Positions 59,561 through 64,000 of a stretch of 64,000 nucleotides of DNA are shown here, in pieces; positions within the stretch are counted from its first letter, which is position 1; each line of letters begins with the position of its first letter. Source of the DNA: an uncultured Massilia sp. (lineage in GTDB: Bacteria > Pseudomonadota > Gammaproteobacteria > Burkholderiales > Burkholderiaceae_D); contig CAJYXO010000019.1 of NCBI GenBank assembly GCA_913778765.1, positions 45,013 through 109,012 of the forward strand, read 5' to 3'. The notes under the pieces were generated by a model. The model searched no databases. It saw only the letters and a program-made list of their open reading frames with translations, and was not told where the DNA came from. The position numbers and the translations under genes were made by a program.

Positions 59561-61363
59561 TCATTTGCCCCGGGTAGCGCGTGCTCTTTCCGCAACATCG
59601 AGGTCCAGATAACGCCATTGGGTGAATTCCACCGGGTGACGTTTGTAGTTTTTCAGCCACGGTTGCCGGATATCGGCGGACAGCACATGGGTCAGCGGCA
59701 CCCATGGGTTATAGGCGTGGATCAGCTGGTTCATCTCGAAATACAGCTTCTGGCGCTCGGGACTGTCGTGCAGGGCGCGCGCCTGTTCGTAGCGCAGGTT
59801 ATAGGCGGGCAGGTTGAAGCGCGCATAGTTGGCGCGGCCGGCATTCGGGCCGTAGAGCAGCTGGTAGAAATTGTCGCCGTCGGGGAAGTCGGCCACCCAG
59901 TTACTTTCGAACATCTGCACCTTGCCCAGGCGCGAAGCCTTGATGATCTCGGTCTTCTTGTCCGACTTGAACACCACGCGCAAGCCGATCGCATTCAGGC
60001 AATTTCGCCACAATTCGTCGCGCAGACGGCCGCTGACCGTCGCTTCGCTGCTCATCACCAGGGTCAGAGGCTGACCGTTCGGCTGGCGCCTGAAGCCGTC
60101 TTCGTCGCGCTTGCCGTAGCCGTAGCGGTCCAGCAGCGCGTTCGCCAGTGCCGGATCGTAGGGCACCGGGCTGCGGTAATCGGGGTCGTAGCCCAGCACG
60201 CCGGCCGGCAGCGGCGAGTCGGCCTTGGTTGCAAAGCCCTTCTTCAGCAGGGCAATGTCCTCGGCGTTGTTGTAGCTGAGCGAGATGGCGCGGCGCAGCG
60301 CAATCCTGTCCTTCGTGTAGCCGCCGACGACCGGATCGTCCATGTTCATCCACATGTAGTAGGTCTGCAGCACCGGAAAGCGATACAGCTGCATGCCGCG
60401 CGCGCCCAGCTCGGGCTTCAGCTTGCCGTCCTTGATGACCATGTCGGTCACCGATTCGGGCACCTGTTCCAGGTAATCGTATTCACCGTTCAGGAAACCC
60501 AGCACGCGGCCCTGGAATTCCTCGGCGATCTTGACCTCGACGCGGTCGACGCGCGGCAGGCGCTGGCCTTCGAGGGCAGCGGCCAGGGTCTTGTCGCCGG
60601 CATCGTTCTGCGCGCCCAGGCTCGTATGGAACACGGCGCTGGACGCCGGATTTTTCAGCAGCACGATGCGGTCGCTGTGCTTCCAGTCGCCGATCATGAA
60701 GGGACCGGTGCCGACCGGGTGGTTGCCGGCCTGGCCCGGATAAGCCTCGATCACCTCGCGCGCCACCACCGAGGCCGCCGGCATCGCCATATAGAACAGG
60801 AAATTGTTGTCGGGCTCGTTCAGGCGGATGCGCAGGGTGTAGCGGTCGACCGCCTGCAGGCCGGGGATCTCGGTGGCGTAGCTGAAATTCTTTTTCAGCG
60901 CGGCGTCGCCCGCCAGCTTGCCGTCGAAGATGTAGCCGAAGGGCGAACGCAGGGTCGGATCGTAGAGGCGCTTGAAACTGTAGACGTAGTCCTGGGCCGT
61001 GACTTCGCGCTGTTTGTCATTGAAGGCAGGGTCCGGCGAGAAATAGATGCCCGGACGAATGTGGAAGGTATAGGTCCGTCCGCCATCGTCGACGGTCGGC
61101 AGGCCGGTCGCGGTATTGCCCTGCAGTTTCACGGGCCGCGCCAGGTAGTCGTAGCGCAGCAGCGGATCGAACAGGTTTTCCAGCAGCGACAGCGACGCCA
61201 GGTCCGAACCGACCGCCGGGTCGAGGCCGGCTTCGCTGGTCGACAGGAACATGTGCAGGGTCTTCGGCTGCTGATCGGCAGACTGCGCGGGCTGTGCGGA
61301 CTGGACAGGCAGGTGCAGCAGGGAGAACGCCAGCGCGGCGGCAAGGGAACGAAGTTTCGGCAT
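59561..61363 (-). CDS. Peptide ABC transporter substrate-binding protein (family 5)
   Basis: 600 residues from ATG 61361-61363, which places a Sec signal (LAAALAFSLLHLPVQSAQPA) at the N-terminus. SBP_bac_5 motifs: LDPAVGSDLASLSLLENLFDPLL, FSPDPAFNDKQREVTAQDYVYS, GTGPFMIGDW, and YGPNAGRANYARF. It binds oligopeptides or similar in the periplasm. No permease or ATPase genes are adjacent, so it works with a transporter from elsewhere. Confidence 0.92.
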   Translation of the reverse strand: MPKLRSLAAALAFSLLHLPVQSAQPAQSADQQPKTLHMFLSTSEAGLDPAVGSDLASLSLLENLFDPLLRYDYLARPVKLQGNTATGLPTVDDGGRTYTFHIRPGIYFSPDPAFNDKQREVTAQDYVYSFKRLYDPTLRSPFGYIFDGKLAGDAALKKNFSYATEIPGLQAVDRYTLRIRLNEPDNNFLFYMAMPAASVVAREVIEAYPGQAGNHPVGTGPFMIGDWKHSDRIVLLKNPASSAVFHTSLGAQNDAGDKTLAAALEGQRLPRVDRVEVKIAEEFQGRVLGFLNGEYDYLEQVPESVTDMVIKDGKLKPELGARGMQLYRFPVLQTYYMWMNMDDPVVGGYTKDRIALRRAISLSYNNAEDIALLKKGFATKADSPLPAGVLGYDPDYRSPVPYDPALANALLDRYGYGKRDEDGFRRQPNGQPLTLVMSSEATVSGRLRDELWRNCLNAIGLRVVFKSDKKTEIIKASRLGKVQMFESNWVADFPDGDNFYQLLYGPNAGRANYARFNLPAYNLRYEQARALHDSPERQKLYFEMNQLIHAYNPWVPLTHVLSADIRQPWLKNYKRHPVEFTQWRYLDLDVAERARATRGK

Positions 61364-61519
61364 GGCGGCTATCATAGGCCGAGCCCTTAGCCACAAGCAA
61401 TACATAACTTTTTCACATAGCTTCGTCCCAATCTTTCATCCTTGCAGCTTGCACTGCGCCTATACTCTCCGCTGCACAATCGAGCGCACGCTCGCGCCCG
61501 GTTAAACGAACGACATCAC

Positions 61520-62758
61520 ATGGCACTGAATTACATCTGGATCGGCTTCTTCCTGGTTGGCTTCGTCGCGGCGCTGGCCCAGTGGATCTTCCTCGGCGAT
61601 ACCGAGATCTTCAAGCGCATCATCGACGGCACCTTCGATTCCGCCAAGATGGGCGTGATGGACATCGCGCTGCCGCTCGCCGGCGTGATGACCCTGTGGC
61701 TGGGGATCATGAACGTCGGCGAAAAGGCCGGCGCGGTGGGCTGGCTGGCGAAGATCATCTCGCCCTTCTTCTCGCGCATTTTTCCGGAAGTGCCGAAGGA
61801 CCATCCCGCCACCGGTCACATGGTGATGAATTTCTCGGCCAACCTGCTGGGCCTCGACAACGCCGCCACCCCCTTCGGCCTGAAGGCGATGGAAAGCCTG
61901 CAGACCCTGAACCCGCAAAAAGACACGGCGAGTAACGCCCAGATCATGTTCCTGGTGCTGCACACCTCGGGCCTGACCCTGATTCCGCTGGCGATCATGG
62001 CCCAGCGCGCCATCCTCGGCGCCAAGGATCCGTCCGACATCTTCATTCCCTGCATGATCGCGACCTATGTCGCCACCGTCACCGGCATCATCGCGGTGGC
62101 GATCCGCCAGCGCATCGACCTGCTCGACCGCGTGGTGCTGGGCTGGCTGGGCGGGATGACGGCCGCCATCGCCGGTTTCATCTGGTATCTCACGACGTTT
62201 CTTTCCAAGCCGGAAATCGAAACCTTTTCCAAGGTCACCAGCAACCTGATCCTGTTTTCCATCATCGTCGCCTTCATCGTCGGCGCCATGCGCAAGCGGG
62301 TGAACGTCTATGAAGCCTTCATCGAGGGCGCGAAGGGCGGCATCCAGACCTCGCTGACCATCATCCCCTACCTGGTCGGCATGCTGGTGGCGATTTCCGT
62401 GATCCGCAACTCGGGCGTGCTCGGCTATATCGTGCAGGGCCTGGAATGGCTGATCCGCATGGCCGGCCTGGACACGGCCTTCACCCCCGCCCTGCCGACC
62501 GCGCTGATGAAGCCCTTGTCCGGCAGCGGCTCGCGCGCGCTGATGATCGACGCCATGAAGACCTACGGCGTGGATTCCTTCGTCGGCCGCCTGGCCTGCA
62601 TCTTCCAGGGCTCCGCCGATACGACCTTCTACATCGTCGCCCTGTACTTCGGTTCGGTCGGCGTGAGGAAGACCCGTTACGCCATTTCCTGCGGCCTGAT
62701 CGCGGACCTGGCCGGCATCGTCGCCGCCATTTCGGTGGCTTACGTGTTCTTCGGGTGA
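61520..62758 (+). CDS. Gate-domain nucleoside recognition membrane protein
   Basis: 412 residues with about ten hydrophobic helices and two nucleoside-recognition (Gate) repeats; key stretches are MNFSANLLGLDNAATPFGLKAM and CIFQGSADTTFYIVALYFGS. This resembles a fused SpmA-SpmB protein. It may transport nucleoside-like or other small molecules; in spore formers the separate proteins affect spore dehydration. Starts at ATG 61520 with only a weak ribosome site; 28 bp before dacB. Confidence 0.88.
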   Translation: MALNYIWIGFFLVGFVAALAQWIFLGDTEIFKRIIDGTFDSAKMGVMDIALPLAGVMTLWLGIMNVGEKAGAVGWLAKIISPFFSRIFPEVPKDHPATGHMVMNFSANLLGLDNAATPFGLKAMESLQTLNPQKDTASNAQIMFLVLHTSGLTLIPLAIMAQRAILGAKDPSDIFIPCMIATYVATVTGIIAVAIRQRIDLLDRVVLGWLGGMTAAIAGFIWYLTTFLSKPEIETFSKVTSNLILFSIIVAFIVGAMRKRVNVYEAFIEGAKGGIQTSLTIIPYLVGMLVAISVIRNSGVLGYIVQGLEWLIRMAGLDTAFTPALPTALMKPLSGSGSRALMIDAMKTYGVDSFVGRLACIFQGSADTTFYIVALYFGSVGVRKTRYAISCGLIADLAGIVAAISVAYVFFG

Positions 62759-62786
62759 TTTGATTACCGCTTATTAAAGGACCAGC

Positions 62787-64000
62787 ATGTTCCGTCTTCG
62801 TTCGCTTGCCCTCGCCGCTTTTCTTACCGCGTCTTCGCTCGCCCAGGCCCAGCTGCCCGAGCCGGTGACGCAAGCGCTGCGCACGACCGGCATCGCGGAC
62901 GACGCCCTCAGCGTGCTGGTGCTGCGCGGCGACCAGACCGTGCTGGCCCACCTGGCCGACCGCCCGATGCAGCCGGCCTCGACCATGAAGCTGGTGTCGA
63001 CCCTGATCGGCCTGGAAACCCTGGGTCCGGTCTTCCGCACCCGCACCGAGCTGCGCACCACCGGCGAGCTGGACGGCGAGACACTGAAGGGCGACCTGAT
63101 CCTGCGCGGCGGCGCCGACGTCGACCTCTCGGGCGAGGCGCTGGAAAACATGCTGCGCAGCCTGCGCTACCAGGGCATCCGCAAGATCCAGGGCCACCTC
63201 GTCATCGACCGCCAACTGTTCAATCCGGCTCGCACGGACCTGGGCACGCCGCCCTTCGACGAATCGCCGGAAGCGTATTACAACGTCATTCCCGATGCGG
63301 CCATGGTCAACAAGAACATGCTGCAGCTCGACATGCGCTCGACCGGTTCGCGCCTGAAGGTGCAAATGCAGCCCGAACTCCAGGGCGTGACGATCGCGCA
63401 CGACATGAAACTGATCGACGCCAACTGCGAAAACTGGGAAAGCGGCTGGAAGCTGCCGGAAGCGGTGCCGCAGGAAAACGGCGGCATCAAGGTGATGCTG
63501 CATGGGACCTTCCCGAAGAACTGCAACCAGAGCTATTCCATCAACGTGGTCGACCGCCAGGAATACGTGGACCGCCTGTTCCGCGCCACCTGGAAGCGGC
63601 TCGGCGGCAGCATCGCCGACACGACCATCGAAGGCGTGACGCCGCCGGGCGCACGCCAACTGGCGGCGCATCTTTCGCGCACGCTGCCGGAAATCGTCCG
63701 CGACACCAACAAACCATCGGACAACCTGCTGGCCCGCCTGACCTTCCTGAGCCTGGGCGCGCTCGAAGCCGACCCCGCCCTCGGCAGCCGCCCGTCCGCC
63801 GGCAGCGCCGAAACCACCCTGTCGCGCAGCGATGCGGTGGTGCGCAACTGGATGCGGACCCATGGCATCGACGACACCGGACTGGTGCTGGAGAACGGTT
63901 CCGGCCTGTCGCGCACCGAGCGGATCACCCCGATCCAGATGGGCGGCCTGCTGCAGGCCGGCCTGCGCAGCCCCTGGGCGCCCGAGTTCCAGTCCAGCAT
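62787..64000 (+). CDS. dacB: DacB/PBP4, D-alanyl-D-alanine carboxypeptidase/endopeptidase (3' end cut by window edge)
   Basis: Open from ATG 62787 (AAAGGA 5 nt upstream) to the right edge, at least 404 residues. Signal peptide MFRLRSLALAAFLTASSLAQA. Class C penicillin-binding motifs: SxxK in PASTMKLVSTL (Ser about 65), and SDN in KPSDNLLARL. The KTG motif would lie beyond the edge. It cleaves murein cross-links in the periplasm. It probably shares a transcript with the Gate-domain gene. Confidence 0.94.
   Translation, partial: MFRLRSLALAAFLTASSLAQAQLPEPVTQALRTTGIADDALSVLVLRGDQTVLAHLADRPMQPASTMKLVSTLIGLETLGPVFRTRTELRTTGELDGETLKGDLILRGGADVDLSGEALENMLRSLRYQGIRKIQGHLVIDRQLFNPARTDLGTPPFDESPEAYYNVIPDAAMVNKNMLQLDMRSTGSRLKVQMQPELQGVTIAHDMKLIDANCENWESGWKLPEAVPQENGGIKVMLHGTFPKNCNQSYSINVVDRQEYVDRLFRATWKRLGGSIADTTIEGVTPPGARQLAAHLSRTLPEIVRDTNKPSDNLLARLTFLSLGALEADPALGSRPSAGSAETTLSRSDAVVRNWMRTHGIDDTGLVLENGSGLSRTERITPIQMGGLLQAGLRSPWAPEFQSS

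Overview
The window (64 kb, roughly two-thirds GC apart from one AT-rich island) looks like chromosome of a betaproteobacterium of the Oxalobacteraceae, most likely the Massilia/Telluria/Duganella group. This is inferred from gene order (his genes - murA - ibaG - mla cluster, gltBD, aceK beside isovaleryl-CoA dehydrogenase) and from protein flavour; no database search was possible.

1-13.3 kb (all minus strand) is one long housekeeping array: mlaFEDACB for retrograde phospholipid transport, a second ABC exporter (ATPase plus permease), ibaG, murA, then hisG-hisD-[DNA methyltransferase]-hisC-hisB-hisH-hisA. Many junctions are 1-4 nt stop/start overlaps. A DNA methyltransferase sits inside the histidine operon with overlapping stop/start codons on both sides.

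13.3-30.6 kb holds a small alpha/beta hydrolase, two lipoproteins, a membrane-anchored HEITH metalloprotease-like protein, glutamate synthase gltBD with a good sigma70 promoter and terminator, a REP-associated transposase with an altered HUH motif and flanking inverted repeats, a Tat-type alpha/beta hydrolase-fold protein lacking the nucleophilic serine, a soluble PAS histidine kinase/response regulator pair, and a SNF2 ATPase. Dispersed palindromes of one family (core like CCCGC...GCGGG) lie between genes from 6 to 39 kb.

30.9-44.6 kb holds tex, grxD-ubiX, an XRE regulator, a metallo-beta-lactamase-fold hydrolase divergent from a LiuR-like MerR regulator, then ivd, aceK, a thiolase, an SDR, an acyl-CoA dehydrogenase and a GNAT. 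The MerR promoter region and the ivd promoter region share a 17-bp site matching at 16 positions, a probable operator.

44.6-52.7 kb is the accessory island and the most interesting part: an IS110 relic, a decayed second copy of the acyl-CoA dehydrogenase/GNAT pair, a C39-peptidase ABC transporter and its HlyD-type adaptor, a MITE-like element, an IS5-family relic, and a very AT-rich stretch encoding two tiny peptides with double-glycine leaders. A third small ORF just upstream shares their C-terminal pattern. Together they form a probable class II (two-peptide-like) bacteriocin production and secretion locus, apparently acquired horizontally.

52.7-64 kb returns to core-like genes: a zinc-type quinone oxidoreductase divergent from a LysR regulator, a hotdog thioesterase, a Tat-type LD-carboxypeptidase, a large TonB-dependent receptor, a peptide-binding protein, a Gate-domain permease and the start of dacB (PBP4). 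No tRNA, rRNA or CRISPR array was seen.
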